64,000 nt of DNA from Hoeflea sp. IMCC20628. Its GTDB lineage: Bacteria > Pseudomonadota > Alphaproteobacteria > Rhizobiales > Rhizobiaceae. Location: NCBI RefSeq assembly GCF_001011155.1, contig NZ_CP011479.1, positions 1,692,501 to 1,756,500 on the forward strand, in the 5' to 3' direction. Below are positions 34,094 through 43,795 of the stretch, piece after piece. Made by a program: the position numbers and the translations under genes. Every line of letters starts with the position of its first letter. Within the stretch, counting starts at the first letter, position 1. Below the pieces are notes generated by a model. That model had not been told where the DNA came from. It saw nothing but the letters and a program-made list of their open reading frames with translations, and searched no databases.

Positions 34094-34103
34094 GGACGAG
34101 ACC

Positions 34104-35294
34104 ATGAACGAACACAACGTCCGCAACTTCAACATCAATTTCGGCCCTCAGCATCCGGCCGCACACGGCGTGCTGCGTCTGGTGCTGGAACTCGACGGCG
34201 AGATCGTCGAGCGCGTCGATCCGCATATCGGCCTGCTGCACCGCGGCACCGAAAAACTGATCGAGTCCAAGACCTATCTGCAGGCGATTCCCTATTTCGA
34301 CCGGCTCGACTATGTCGCGCCGATGAACCAGGAGCATGCCTTCGCGCTGGCCATCGAGAAACTGACCGGCACGACGGTGCCAAAGCGCGGACAGCTGATC
34401 CGGGTGCTTTACTCCGAGATCGGCCGAATCCTTTCGCATCTTCTCAACATCACCACGCAGGCGCTCGACGTTGGCGCGTTGACGCCGCCGCTGTGGGGCT
34501 TTGAAGAGCGCGAAAAGCTGATGGTGTTTTACGAACGCGCCTGTGGCGCGCGGTTGCACGCGGCCTATTTCCGTCCCGGCGGCGTGCATCAGGACCTGCC
34601 GCATGAACTGGTCGAGGATATCGGCAAGTGGTGCGATCCGTTCCTGAAAACCTGTGATGACATCGAGACGCTGCTGACCGACAACCGCATCTTCAAGCAG
34701 CGCAATGTCGACATTGCCATCGTCACGCTTGATGACGCCTGGGCCTGGGGCTTTTCCGGCGTCATGGTCCGCGGTTCGGGCGCCGCCTGGGATCTGCGCC
34801 GGTCGCAGCCCTATGAGTGCTATTCGGAACTCGATTTCGACATTCCGATCGGCAAGAACGGCGATTGTTACGACCGCTATCTGATCCGCATGCAGGAAAT
34901 GCGCGAATCGGTGAAGATCATGAAGCAATGTGTCGAGCAGTTGCTCGGCAAGGAGCGGGTCGGACCGGTGTCGGCCACCGACGGCAAGATCGTGCCGCCC
35001 AAGCGCGGCGAGATGAAGCGGTCGATGGAAGCGCTGATCCATCATTTCAAGCTTTACACCGAAGGTTACCGGGTGCCCGAAGGTGCGGTTTACGCCGCTG
35101 TCGAGGCGCCAAAGGGCGAGTTCGGGGTCTATCTGGTCTCTGATGGCTCCAACAAGCCTTACCGGTGCAAGATCAGAGCGCCGGGATACGCGCATTTGCA
35201 GGCGATGGATTTCATCTGCCGCGGCCATCAGTTGGCCGACGTGTCGGCTGCTCTGGGGTCTCTTGACATCGTGTTCGGCGAGGTCGACCGGTGA
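34104..35294 (+). CDS. nuoD: NADH-quinone oxidoreductase subunit D
   Basis: A 396-residue homologue of the 49-kDa subunit and of the hydrogenase large subunit. It forms the quinone-binding pocket with NuoB. Typical segments are [20 protein letters not shown] and [12 protein letters not shown] near the N-terminus and [25 protein letters not shown] at the end (split by a short gap in other reading frames only). The ATG at 34104 follows GAGGACGAG and is 10 bases after nuoC. Confidence 0.96.
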   Translation: MNEHNVRNFNINFGPQHPAAHGVLRLVLELDGEIVERVDPHIGLLHRGTEKLIESKTYLQAIPYFDRLDYVAPMNQEHAFALAIEKLTGTTVPKRGQLIRVLYSEIGRILSHLLNITTQALDVGALTPPLWGFEEREKLMVFYERACGARLHAAYFRPGGVHQDLPHELVEDIGKWCDPFLKTCDDIETLLTDNRIFKQRNVDIAIVTLDDAWAWGFSGVMVRGSGAAWDLRRSQPYECYSELDFDIPIGKNGDCYDRYLIRMQEMRESVKIMKQCVEQLLGKERVGPVSATDGKIVPPKRGEMKRSMEALIHHFKLYTEGYRVPEGAVYAAVEAPKGEFGVYLVSDGSNKPYRCKIRAPGYAHLQAMDFICRGHQLADVSAALGSLDIVFGEVDR

Positions 35295-35394
35295 TCAGTA
35301 TTGCATCAGTCGCGGGTTCCCGCAGGGACGTTACACTGACCACGCCGCATTGCGGCGACGTCAACTAGGCCGGAAGAAAGACAAAGAGTTCACC

Positions 35395-36624
35395 ATGTCC
35401 GTTCGTCGACTTGCCGAAGAGAGTGTCCAGCCAGCGGAATTCGCCTTCAACCGCGAATTTACCGCCCAGGCAAAGGTTTGGATCAAGAAATATCCCAAGG
35501 GTCGTGAGCAGTCGGCGGTGATTCCGCTCATGATGCTGGCTCAGGAGCAGGATGGATGGGTGACCAAGCGGGCGATCGAAAAGATCGCCGACATGCTCGG
35601 CATGCCCTATATCCGTGCGCTGGAAGTGGCGACATTCTACACCCAGTTCCAGCTCAAGCCTGTTGGCACGCGCGCTCATGTTCAGGTCTGTGGCACCACG
35701 CCGTGCATGCTGCGCGGCTCGGAAGCGCTGATGGATGTCTGCCGCTCGAAGATCCATGCGGAGCCACTGTCTCTCAATGAGTCGGGCACGCTGTCCTGGG
35801 AAGAAGTCGAATGCCAGGGCGCCTGCGTCAACGCGCCGATGGTGATGATCTTCAAGGATTCCTATGAGGATCTGTCACCGGAGCGGCTGGCCTATATCAT
35901 TGACCGCTTCGAGGCAGGACGGCCTGAGGAAATCCGGCCCGGTCCACAGATTGACCGTGTCTATTCGGCACCGGCAAGCGGACTGACAAGCCTGACCGAG
36001 GAAATCAAGCCGGGCAAGAAGAGCGCTTCTAAGGCGTCTGCTTCTTCGGCCAAGTCTCCCGAGGCGACCAGGGCCGGACGTCCAGAAACTCCGGCAACCG
36101 AAACAGCCACCAAATCACCGGCTGAAGCGAAGGCCAATGTGAAGGCTGACGCGAAGTCTGCGGCAAAAGCTACGGCGGCGCCCGAAATGCGCGACGCCCG
36201 CAAGGTTCCTGCAGGCGCCAGAGCCACGGCCGACACCGCCGCCGCGCGCAAGCCGGTTGGCGGCACCAAGGCAATTCCGGCAGCGGCTCTGGCCGGCACA
36301 ACAGCCAAGGCAGGCGCCAAATCGGCTAGCAAGCCGACACTCGAGGACAAGAATCGTCCCGCAGGGATCGCAAAGCCCGCCAGCCCGGACGATCTGAAGA
36401 TGATTTCCGGCGTCGGCCCGAAGATCGAAGGCATTCTGCATTCGCTGGGAATCTACACTTTCGCGCAAGTGGCGGCGTGGAAAAAGGCCGAGCGCGAATG
36501 GGTTGACGGCTATCTAAGTTTCAAGGGCCGCATCGAGCGCGAAGACTGGCTCAACCAGGCCAAGGCGCTGGCCAAGGGCGGCGTGGCCGAATACGTCAAA
36601 GTCTTCGGCAAGAAGCCGCGATAG
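35395..36624 (+). CDS. nuoE: NADH-quinone oxidoreductase subunit E with C-terminal helix-hairpin-helix extension
   Basis: A 409-residue protein. The N-terminal 165 residues are the 24-kDa thioredoxin-like subunit, with the [2Fe-2S] ligands Cys99, Cys104, Cys140 and Cys144 (cluster N1a). The remainder is not part of canonical NuoE: an Ala/Lys/Thr-rich disordered stretch (about 210-325) and a compact domain at about 331-400 (DDLKMISGVGPKIEGILHSL and FKGRIEREDWLNQA). The same domain ends the protein encoded between nuoF and nuoG. It starts about 100 bases after nuoD, an unusually long gap for this operon. Confidence 0.94.
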   Translation: MSVRRLAEESVQPAEFAFNREFTAQAKVWIKKYPKGREQSAVIPLMMLAQEQDGWVTKRAIEKIADMLGMPYIRALEVATFYTQFQLKPVGTRAHVQVCGTTPCMLRGSEALMDVCRSKIHAEPLSLNESGTLSWEEVECQGACVNAPMVMIFKDSYEDLSPERLAYIIDRFEAGRPEEIRPGPQIDRVYSAPASGLTSLTEEIKPGKKSASKASASSAKSPEATRAGRPETPATETATKSPAEAKANVKADAKSAAKATAAPEMRDARKVPAGARATADTAAARKPVGGTKAIPAAALAGTTAKAGAKSASKPTLEDKNRPAGIAKPASPDDLKMISGVGPKIEGILHSLGIYTFAQVAAWKKAEREWVDGYLSFKGRIEREDWLNQAKALAKGGVAEYVKVFGKKPR

Positions 36625-36633
36625 AGGTGAATG

Positions 36634-37941
36634 ATGTTAGCTGACAAAGACCGGATTTTCACCAATATCTACGGCGTTTACGACAAGTCGCTGAAGGGTG
36701 CGATGGCGCGCGGCCATTGGGATGGAACCAAGGGCTTCCTGGAAAAGGGTCGCGACTGGATCATCAGCGAGATGAAGGCCTCTGGCCTGCGCGGACGCGG
36801 CGGAGCCGGGTTCCCGACCGGGCTGAAATGGTCGTTCATGCCGAAGGAAAGTGACGGACGTCCGCATTACCTCGTCATCAATGCCGATGAGTCGGAGCCG
36901 GGCACCTGCAAGGACCGCGACATCATGCGGCATGATCCGCATACGCTGATCGAAGGTTGTGTGATCGCCGGTTTCGCCATGGGGGCCTATGCCACCTACA
37001 TCTATGTGCGTGGCGAATATATGCGGGAGCGCGAAGCGCTGCAGACCGCGATTGACGAATGCTATGACGCCGGGCTGCTGGGCAAGAATTCCAAGCTTGG
37101 CTACGACATGGACATCTATGTGCACCATGGCGCCGGTGCGTATATCTGTGGCGAGGAAACGGCACTTCTCGAAAGCCTTGAAGGCAAGAAGGGCCAGCCG
37201 CGGCTGAAGCCGCCATTCCCGGCCAACGTCGGGCTTTATGGCTGCCCGACGACGGTCAACAATGTTGAATCGATCGCGGTTGCACCAACCATCCTGCGTC
37301 GTGGCGGCGCCTGGTTCGCAGGCATCGGCCGGCCTAACAACACCGGCACCAAGCTGTTTTGCGTGTCTGGTCACGTCAATACGCCGTGCACCGTTGAAGA
37401 GGCGATGTCGATTCCGTTCCGCGAGTTGATCGAGACCCATTGCGGCGGCATTCGCGGCGGTTGGGACAATCTGCTTGCGGTGATTCCGGGCGGATCCTCG
37501 GTGCCGATGGTCCCGGGAGCTGATATCATCGACACGCCGATGGATTTTGACAGTTTGCGTGACCTCAAGTCCGGTCTGGGCACTGCGGCGGTGATCGTCA
37601 TGGACAAGTCGACCGATGTGGTCAAAGCCATCTGGCGGTTGTCGGCATTCTACAAGCATGAGAGCTGCGGCCAGTGCACACCATGTCGCGAAGGCACCGG
37701 CTGGATGATGCGGGTGATGGAGCGCATGGTCAAAGGCAATGCGCAAAAACGCGAAATCGACATGCTGTTTGATGTTACAAAGCAGATTGAAGGCCATACC
37801 ATCTGCGCGCTAGGCGACGCGGCAGCCTGGCCGATCCAGGGTTTGATCCGGCATTTCCGTCCAGAAATGGAAGCGCGGATTGATCAGTACACACGAAACG
37901 CCGTTCAAAGCCGCAATGTGCGGTTGGAAGCGGCAGAATAA
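36634..37941 (+). CDS. nuoF: NADH-quinone oxidoreductase subunit F
   Basis: A 435-residue 51-kDa subunit that binds NADH and FMN and passes electrons to cluster N3. The NADH/FMN loop is [18 protein letters not shown], and the [4Fe-4S] ligands are in [15 protein letters not shown] and [14 protein letters not shown]. The ATG at 36634 is chosen over 36631 because GAGG (36624-36627) then has a normal spacing. It lies 9 bases after nuoE. Confidence 0.96.
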   Translation: MLADKDRIFTNIYGVYDKSLKGAMARGHWDGTKGFLEKGRDWIISEMKASGLRGRGGAGFPTGLKWSFMPKESDGRPHYLVINADESEPGTCKDRDIMRHDPHTLIEGCVIAGFAMGAYATYIYVRGEYMREREALQTAIDECYDAGLLGKNSKLGYDMDIYVHHGAGAYICGEETALLESLEGKKGQPRLKPPFPANVGLYGCPTTVNNVESIAVAPTILRRGGAWFAGIGRPNNTGTKLFCVSGHVNTPCTVEEAMSIPFRELIETHCGGIRGGWDNLLAVIPGGSSVPMVPGADIIDTPMDFDSLRDLKSGLGTAAVIVMDKSTDVVKAIWRLSAFYKHESCGQCTPCREGTGWMMRVMERMVKGNAQKREIDMLFDVTKQIEGHTICALGDAAAWPIQGLIRHFRPEMEARIDQYTRNAVQSRNVRLEAAE

Positions 37942-38020
37942 GAGGCCCGCATTGCCGGGCCCTGCATGACAAGGAAACGTCACAAGGGAATTGAGCCAAC
38001 AAACGACAAAGGAGAGACTG

Positions 38021-38905
38021 ATGTCGATGTTTTCTTTTCCCACCGAGATGAACATGAGCGAGATGATGAAACCGATAAACCCCATGGCTGACTGGACGAA
38101 GACGGAAGACCTCGCGGTCTCGCCGCTGATGGTCTATCCGTTGGGTGCAGCAGCGGCTGCCACTGCCGTCGGTTTCGGCATCGCCGGTCAGATGGCTGGC
38201 CTGATGATGGGTGCCGTACAAGGCGCCCTGCAAAGTCAGAGCGCACTGATGGGCGCCCATCCGGACCTGAGCTGGATGATGCCCGGTCTGGCTGAAGATC
38301 TTGCGCCTGACGAGGACGCGGCCACGACTGTTGCTGACGTCAAGCCGGCGGCCAGAACGAAACAGGCTGATGTCGTCGAACTGAAGCCGGTGGCAAAATC
38401 AGCCCCGGCGGCTGCAAAGCCTGCTCCGGTGAAGGCCAAAGTGACCGCGGCAAAAGCGGTCAAGGCAAAGCCCGCGCCAGCAAAGGCAAAGGCCGTCAAG
38501 ATTGACGCACCTGTTGCTGTTGCCAAGGACGCGGCAGCCGAGGTTGTCGAGCAGTTGAAATCGGATGCCGACGTTGTCGTCGCCATGGCCAAAGAACCGG
38601 CCTCTGTTTCCAAGGTAGCGCAACAGCAACCGGCAACCGTTCTGGCGCCTGAGGATTTTCGCAGGCCGTCCGAGATGGAAAAGCCGGAAACGCCGGATGA
38701 TCTGAAAGTCATTTCCGGGGTTGGCCCGAAGCTCGAACAGGTGCTCAACGGGCTTGGTATCTGGACCTATGCGCAGATTGCCGGCTGGCAGCCGGAAGAA
38801 GTGGCCTGGGTTGAGGATTACCTGCAGTTCAAGGGCAGGATTGGCCGGGACGACTGGCTTTCGCAGGCCGGCGCGCTGGCAACAGGCGGCGCACCCGCCG
38901 AATAG
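38021..38905 (+). CDS. nuo-operon accessory protein with NuoE-type C-terminal domain
   Basis: A 294-residue protein of unknown function between nuoF and nuoG. The N-terminal part has Met-rich and Gly/Ala-rich hydrophobic stretches (about residues 40-75, possibly membrane-associated). A low-complexity Ala/Lys/Pro/Val region follows (about 110-210), then a C-terminal domain (about 224-290: DDLKVISGVGPKLEQVLNGL, FKGRIGRDDWLSQAGAL) that clearly matches the end of NuoE. The ATG at 38021 follows AAGGAGAG. The operon position implies a role in complex I assembly or stability; this is inferred. Confidence 0.85.
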   Translation: MSMFSFPTEMNMSEMMKPINPMADWTKTEDLAVSPLMVYPLGAAAAATAVGFGIAGQMAGLMMGAVQGALQSQSALMGAHPDLSWMMPGLAEDLAPDEDAATTVADVKPAARTKQADVVELKPVAKSAPAAAKPAPVKAKVTAAKAVKAKPAPAKAKAVKIDAPVAVAKDAAAEVVEQLKSDADVVVAMAKEPASVSKVAQQQPATVLAPEDFRRPSEMEKPETPDDLKVISGVGPKLEQVLNGLGIWTYAQIAGWQPEEVAWVEDYLQFKGRIGRDDWLSQAGALATGGAPAE

Positions 38906-38912
38906 ACATTTA

Positions 38913-38940
38913 GACCGGGCGGTTTGACCGCCGCCCGGTC
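38913..38940 (+). promoter_or_regulatory. Strong hairpin between the accessory gene and nuoG
   Basis: A perfect 10-bp GC-rich stem (GACCGGGCGG at 38913-38922, CCGCCCGGTC at 38931-38940, 8-base loop) inside the operon. It has no T run, so it is not a normal intrinsic terminator. It may be a processing or mRNA-stability element. Confidence 0.45.
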
Positions 38941-39011
38941 AGACACAATCAGGTCCCTGTCAGGGATGATACGCGGTCTTCTGGACCGTTCGCAAAGGTA
39001 GGACTGCTTGC

Positions 39012-41093
39012 ATGGCCAAGATCAAGGTTGATGGAAACGAGATCGAAGTGCCGGACCACTACACGCTGTTGCAGGCGTGTGAGGAGGCCGGCGCTGAAGT
39101 GCCGCGGTTCTGTTTTCACGAACGGCTGTCGATTGCCGGCAATTGCCGCATGTGCCTGATCGAGGTCAAGGGCGGACCACCCAAGCCGACCGCGTCCTGT
39201 GCCATGGGCGTGCGCGATCTGCGACCCGGCCCGAATGGCGAGACGCCTGAAGTGTTCACCAACACGCCGATGGTCAAGAAGGCGCGCGAAGGGGTGATGG
39301 AGTTTCTGCTCATCAACCACCCGCTCGATTGCCCGATTTGCGACCAGGGCGGCGAATGCGACCTGCAGGACCAGGCCATGGCCTTCGGCATGGACAATTC
39401 CCGCTACGCGGAAAACAAGCGCGCGGTCGAAGACAAATATATCGGACCGTTGGTCAAGACGATCATGAACCGCTGCATTCACTGCACGCGCTGCGTTCGC
39501 TTCACCACCGAAGTGGCAGGCATTTCCGAGCTTGGCCTGATCGGCCGCGGCGAGGATGCCGAGATCACAACCTATCTTGAACATGCGATGAGCTCGGAAT
39601 TGCAGGGCAACGTCATCGACCTTTGCCCGGTCGGTGCGCTGACCTCGCGTCCCTACGCCTTCCAGGCGCGTCCGTGGGAGCTCAACAAGACCGAATCCAT
39701 TGATGTGATGGACGCTGTCGGCTCGGCGATCCGGGTGGATACCCGTGGACGCGAAGTGATGCGGGTGATGCCGTGCATCAACGAGCAGATCAACGAGGAA
39801 TGGATTTCCGACAAGACCCGCTTCATATGGGACGGCTTGCGCACCCAGCGGCTGGATCGCCCCTATGTGCGGCGCAACGGCAAGCTGGAAGTGGCGTCCT
39901 GGGGTGAAGCCTTTGCCGCCATCGGCATGGCCGTGTCGGCCGCCGCGCCGGACCGCATCGGCGCGATTGCCGGCGATCTGGCGACGGTCGAGGAAATGTA
40001 CGCGCTCAAAACGCTGATGGGATCGCTTGGCTCCGCCAACATCGATTGCCGTCAGGATGGCGCAGCCCTTGACCCGACACTGGGACGTGCCAGCTACATC
40101 TTCAATCCGACCATTGAAGGCATCGAGGATTGCGACGCGGTACTGATCATCGGCTCCAACCCGCGCCGCGAAGCTGCTATCCTCAACGCCCGGCTGCGCA
40201 AGCGCTGGCGGATGAGCGAATTGCCGATCGGCCTGATTGGCGAGCCGGCGGATCTGCGCTTTGGTCATGAATATCTCGGCGCCGGTCCGGAAACGCTCGC
40301 TGGGCTGGTCGACGGTTCGAACAAATTTGCCGCCAAATTGAAGCGCGCCAAAAAGCCGATGATAATCATCGGTCAGGGTGCTCTGGCGCGTGGCGATGGC
40401 GCGAGCGTTCTGGCCAATGCCGCAAAGCTCGCTGACGCTGTCGGCGCGGTGAAGGGCGATTGGAACGGTTTTGCTGTGCTGCACACGGCAGCCGCACGCG
40501 TCGGCGGTCTTGATCTCGGCCTGGTGCCGGGTGAGGGCGGGCTGAACGCGGCTGAGATGCTGACCGGCACCGATGTGCTGTTCCTGCTTGGCGCCGACGA
40601 GCTTGATTTCACCAGGAAGACCGCTGGCTTCACCGTCTATATCGGCACCCATGGCGACAATGGCGCCCATCATGCCGATGTGATTCTGCCGGCCGCGACC
40701 TATACGGAAAAATCCGGCACTTACGTCAATACCGAGGGCCGGGTGCAGATGACAAACCGCGCAGCTTTTGCTCCGGGCGAGGCGCGCGAAGACTGGGCGG
40801 TGCTCAGGGCGCTTTCGGATGTGCTGGGCAAGAAACTGCCCTATGATTCGCTGGTTGCCTTGCGTGTCGCGCTCTATGCCGAATATCCGCACTTTGCTGA
40901 AATCGATGCGATATCCACCGGTGATGGTGGCGCAATTGCCGCAATTGCGAAGAAACCGGGCAAGATGAACAAATCGGCGTTTGCTTCGACGGTCAAAGAC
41001 TTCTATTTGACCAACCCGATCGCACGCGCTTCGGCGGTGATGGCTGAATGCTCGGCCTTGGCGAAGACCGCCAAGGCAGTGGCGGCGGAATAG
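39012..41093 (+). CDS. nuoG: NADH-quinone oxidoreductase subunit G
   Basis: A 693-residue 75-kDa subunit. The N-terminal ferredoxin-like part binds N1b ([19 protein letters not shown]). Next come the His/Cys cluster N5 ([19 protein letters not shown]) and N4 ([12 protein letters not shown]...[10 protein letters not shown]). The C-terminal molybdopterin-oxidoreductase-like domain carries no cofactor in this family. It is the longest chain of Fe-S centres in complex I. The ATG at 39012 gives the normal N-terminus ([20 protein letters not shown]). Confidence 0.96.
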   Translation: MAKIKVDGNEIEVPDHYTLLQACEEAGAEVPRFCFHERLSIAGNCRMCLIEVKGGPPKPTASCAMGVRDLRPGPNGETPEVFTNTPMVKKAREGVMEFLLINHPLDCPICDQGGECDLQDQAMAFGMDNSRYAENKRAVEDKYIGPLVKTIMNRCIHCTRCVRFTTEVAGISELGLIGRGEDAEITTYLEHAMSSELQGNVIDLCPVGALTSRPYAFQARPWELNKTESIDVMDAVGSAIRVDTRGREVMRVMPCINEQINEEWISDKTRFIWDGLRTQRLDRPYVRRNGKLEVASWGEAFAAIGMAVSAAAPDRIGAIAGDLATVEEMYALKTLMGSLGSANIDCRQDGAALDPTLGRASYIFNPTIEGIEDCDAVLIIGSNPRREAAILNARLRKRWRMSELPIGLIGEPADLRFGHEYLGAGPETLAGLVDGSNKFAAKLKRAKKPMIIIGQGALARGDGASVLANAAKLADAVGAVKGDWNGFAVLHTAAARVGGLDLGLVPGEGGLNAAEMLTGTDVLFLLGADELDFTRKTAGFTVYIGTHGDNGAHHADVILPAATYTEKSGTYVNTEGRVQMTNRAAFAPGEAREDWAVLRALSDVLGKKLPYDSLVALRVALYAEYPHFAEIDAISTGDGGAIAAIAKKPGKMNKSAFASTVKDFYLTNPIARASAVMAECSALAKTAKAVAAE

Positions 41094-41107
41094 GGGCGGG
41101 AAACATC

Positions 41108-42154
41108 ATGGACGGTTTCATCTCAACTTATCTGTGGCCTGCAGCCATCATGCTGGGGCAGTCGCTGCTGCTGCTGGTCTCGCTGCTGATCTTTGTCGCT
41201 TACGTTCTCTACGCTGACCGCAAGATCTGGGCTGCCGTGCAGCTTCGCCGTGGACCCAACGTGGTTGGTCCGTGGGGACTGTTCCAGTCTTTTGCCGACC
41301 TTTTGAAGTTTGTTTTCAAGGAGCCGGTGATTCCGTCGGGCGCCAACAAGGGTGTGTTCCTGCTGGCGCCGCTGGTGGCGGTGACCCTGGCGCTTGCGAC
41401 CTGGGCTGTGATTCCGGTCAGCGCCGGCTGGGTGATCGCCGATATCAATGTCGGCATCCTGTTCGTCTTCGCGATCTCTTCGCTTGAAGTCTACGGCATC
41501 ATCATGGGGGGCTGGGCTTCGAACTCGAAATACCCTTTCCTCGGCGCGCTTCGATCCGCTGCGCAGATGGTGTCCTACGAGGTCTCGATCGGTTTCGTCA
41601 TCGTTTCGGTTTTGCTCTGCGTGGGCTCGCTCAACCTGACCGACATCGTCATGGCGCAGTCAGACGGCATCGGCACGCGGATGGGCCTGCCCAATTCGCT
41701 GTTTGACTGGCACTGGTTCGTGCTGTTTCCGCTGTTCATCATCTTCTTCATCTCGGCACTGGCCGAAACCAACCGTCCGCCCTTCGATCTGCCCGAGGCA
41801 GAATCCGAACTGGTTGCGGGTTTCATGGTCGAATACGGCTCGACGCCATACATGATGTTCATGCTCGGCGAGTACACGGCCATCGTGCTGATGTGCGCGC
41901 TGACCACGATTCTGTTTCTGGGTGGATGGCTGCCGCCGCTTGATGTGTGGTTCCTCAATTGGGTGCCGGGCATCATCTGGTTCGTGCTCAAGGCCTGCAT
42001 GGTGTTCTTCATGTTCGCCATGGTGAAGGCCTTTGTGCCGCGCTACCGCTATGACCAGTTGATGCGGCTTGGCTGGAAGGTGTTCCTGCCGCTGTCGCTC
42101 GGCATGCTGGTGATCGTGGCTTTCGTTCTCAAATTGACCGGAACAGCCCCATGA
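41108..42154 (+). CDS. nuoH: NADH-quinone oxidoreductase subunit H
   Basis: A 348-residue membrane subunit (ND1 homologue) with eight or nine helices that forms the quinone chamber with NuoB/D. Conserved segments are [40 protein letters not shown] and [20 protein letters not shown]. The frame is open upstream into nuoG, but the ATG at 41108 ([12 protein letters not shown]), 14 bases after nuoG, is the family start. Confidence 0.96.
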   Translation: MDGFISTYLWPAAIMLGQSLLLLVSLLIFVAYVLYADRKIWAAVQLRRGPNVVGPWGLFQSFADLLKFVFKEPVIPSGANKGVFLLAPLVAVTLALATWAVIPVSAGWVIADINVGILFVFAISSLEVYGIIMGGWASNSKYPFLGALRSAAQMVSYEVSIGFVIVSVLLCVGSLNLTDIVMAQSDGIGTRMGLPNSLFDWHWFVLFPLFIIFFISALAETNRPPFDLPEAESELVAGFMVEYGSTPYMMFMLGEYTAIVLMCALTTILFLGGWLPPLDVWFLNWVPGIIWFVLKACMVFFMFAMVKAFVPRYRYDQLMRLGWKVFLPLSLGMLVIVAFVLKLTGTAP

Positions 42155-42212
42155 TCCGTACCACAGTTTCAAACACCGGGCTGAACCAGCCACGCAAGAG
42201 CGGAGTCTGACC

Positions 42213-42698
42213 ATGTTAGCTCAAGCCGCAAAATCGCTATTCCTGAAGGAGTTCGTAGGCGCGTTCTTCCTGTCGATGCGCTATTTCTTCGCGCCCAAGG
42301 CGACGCTGAACTACCCCAACGAAAAAGGGCCTGTCAGCCCGCGCTTTCGGGGTGAACATGCGCTCAGGCGCTATCCAAACGGCGAAGAGCGCTGCATTGC
42401 CTGCAAATTGTGCGAGGCAATCTGCCCGGCACAGGCGATCACCATCGAAGCCGGTCCGCGCCGCAACGACGGCACCCGCCGCACGGTTCGCTACGACATC
42501 GACATGGTGAAGTGCATCTATTGCGGCTTCTGCCAGGAAGCCTGTCCGGTCGACGCCATTGTCGAAGGGCCGAATTTCGAATTCGCGACCGAGACACGCG
42601 AAGAACTCTATTACGACAAGGACCGGTTGCTCGCCAATGGCGACCGCTGGGAACGGGAACTCGCTCGCAACATCGCGATCGACTCGCCCTACAGATAA
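42213..42698 (+). CDS. nuoI: NADH-quinone oxidoreductase subunit I
   Basis: A 161-residue peripheral subunit (TYKY homologue) that holds clusters N6a and N6b. Both [4Fe-4S] motifs are complete: [16 protein letters not shown] and [16 protein letters not shown]. An N-terminal amphipathic helix contacts the membrane. It starts 58 bases after nuoH. Length and sequence are ordinary for alphaproteobacteria. Confidence 0.96.
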   Translation: MLAQAAKSLFLKEFVGAFFLSMRYFFAPKATLNYPNEKGPVSPRFRGEHALRRYPNGEERCIACKLCEAICPAQAITIEAGPRRNDGTRRTVRYDIDMVKCIYCGFCQEACPVDAIVEGPNFEFATETREELYYDKDRLLANGDRWERELARNIAIDSPYR

Positions 42699-42839
42699 GA
42701 CACCGAAGCGGCGCACCAATGGGGGCGCGCCGTTTTGAAACCTACGCGGGGCAGGGGACGGCATCAGCCAATCCCGCCCTTATTCGGGCCAGGGACAGCG
42801 GTTCCTGTCACTCGAGAGAAAGACGAAAAGGCGCCGATC

Positions 42840-43454
42840 ATGGGTCTGCAGGCTCTGTTTTTCTATTTGTTTGCCTTCGTGGCAGTGGCTTCCGCTTTCA
42901 TGGTGATTGCGGCGCGCAATCCCGTGCATTCGGTTTTGTTCCTGATTTTGACCTTCTTCAACGCAGCCGGGTTGTTCCTGCTGACCGGCGCCGAATTCCT
43001 GGCAATGATCTTGCTGGTGGTCTATGTCGGCGCAGTGGCGGTGTTGTTCCTGTTCGTTGTCATGATGCTGGATGTGGATTTTGCCGAGATGAAGTCCGGA
43101 GCGCTTGAATATGCGCCGATGGGTGCGCTCGTCGGGATCATTCTGGCAGCAGAGTTGATCGTGGTTCTGGCCGGCAACACATTCAACCCGGCAGCAGCGG
43201 GCAGCGGGGCCAACCCGATACCGCCACTCAGCGAGCGTACCAACACCGAAGCGCTCGGTGACGTGCTCTACACGGATTTTATCTTCTATTTCCAGATCGC
43301 CGGACTGGTGCTTCTGGTGGCCATGATCGGCGCCATCGTGCTGACGCTCAGGCATAGGCAACATATCAAACGGCAAGACATCAACCAGCAGGTCGCCCGG
43401 ACACCCGAAACCGCTATGGAAGTGGTCAAGGTCAAGCCCGGTCAGGGCATTTAA
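42840..43454 (+). CDS. nuoJ: NADH-quinone oxidoreductase subunit J
   Basis: A 204-residue membrane subunit (ND6 homologue) with five helices, including the conserved FNAAGLFLLTGAEFLAMILL and VVYVGAVAVLFLFVVMMLD segments that carry the pi-bulge helix in known structures. The frame is open to 42735, but the first helix begins right after the ATG at 42840 (MGLQALFFYLFAF). The C-terminal tail is hydrophilic. Confidence 0.95.
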   Translation: MGLQALFFYLFAFVAVASAFMVIAARNPVHSVLFLILTFFNAAGLFLLTGAEFLAMILLVVYVGAVAVLFLFVVMMLDVDFAEMKSGALEYAPMGALVGIILAAELIVVLAGNTFNPAAAGSGANPIPPLSERTNTEALGDVLYTDFIFYFQIAGLVLLVAMIGAIVLTLRHRQHIKRQDINQQVARTPETAMEVVKVKPGQGI

Positions 43455-43479
43455 CGCGGCGACGTGAAGGAACAAGCGT

Positions 43480-43788
43480 ATGGAAATCGGACTCTCCCAT
43501 TACCTGACTGTCAGCGCGATCCTGTTCACGCTCGGCATTTTCGGGATCTTCCTGAACCGAAAGAACGTGATCGTCATCCTGATGTCGATCGAGCTGATCC
43601 TGCTTGCCGTCAATTTGAACATGGTGGCCTTCTCGATGCATCTCAATGACATCGTCGGGCAGGTGTTCGCGCTGCTGATCCTCACGGTTGCCGCAGCCGA
43701 AGCGGCGATCGGTCTGGCCATTCTCGTCGTCTTCTACCGGAACCGCGGCTCCATTGCCGTGGAAGACGTCAACATGATGAAGGGCTGA
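43480..43788 (+). CDS. nuoK: NADH-quinone oxidoreductase subunit K
   Basis: A 102-residue membrane subunit (ND4L homologue) with three helices. Conserved acidic residues for proton transfer lie in [18 protein letters not shown] and [18 protein letters not shown]. It is 25 bases after nuoJ and 7 bases before nuoL, so tightly coupled. Confidence 0.96.
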   Translation: MEIGLSHYLTVSAILFTLGIFGIFLNRKNVIVILMSIELILLAVNLNMVAFSMHLNDIVGQVFALLILTVAAAEAAIGLAILVVFYRNRGSIAVEDVNMMKG

Positions 43789-43795
43789 GAGAGCC

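Noticed and set aside
38949-40892. 647-codon open frame on the minus strand
   Set aside because: It lies fully opposite nuoG, is rich in Arg/His/Gly as antisense of GC-rich coding DNA, and has no family motif. It is a shadow of nuoG.
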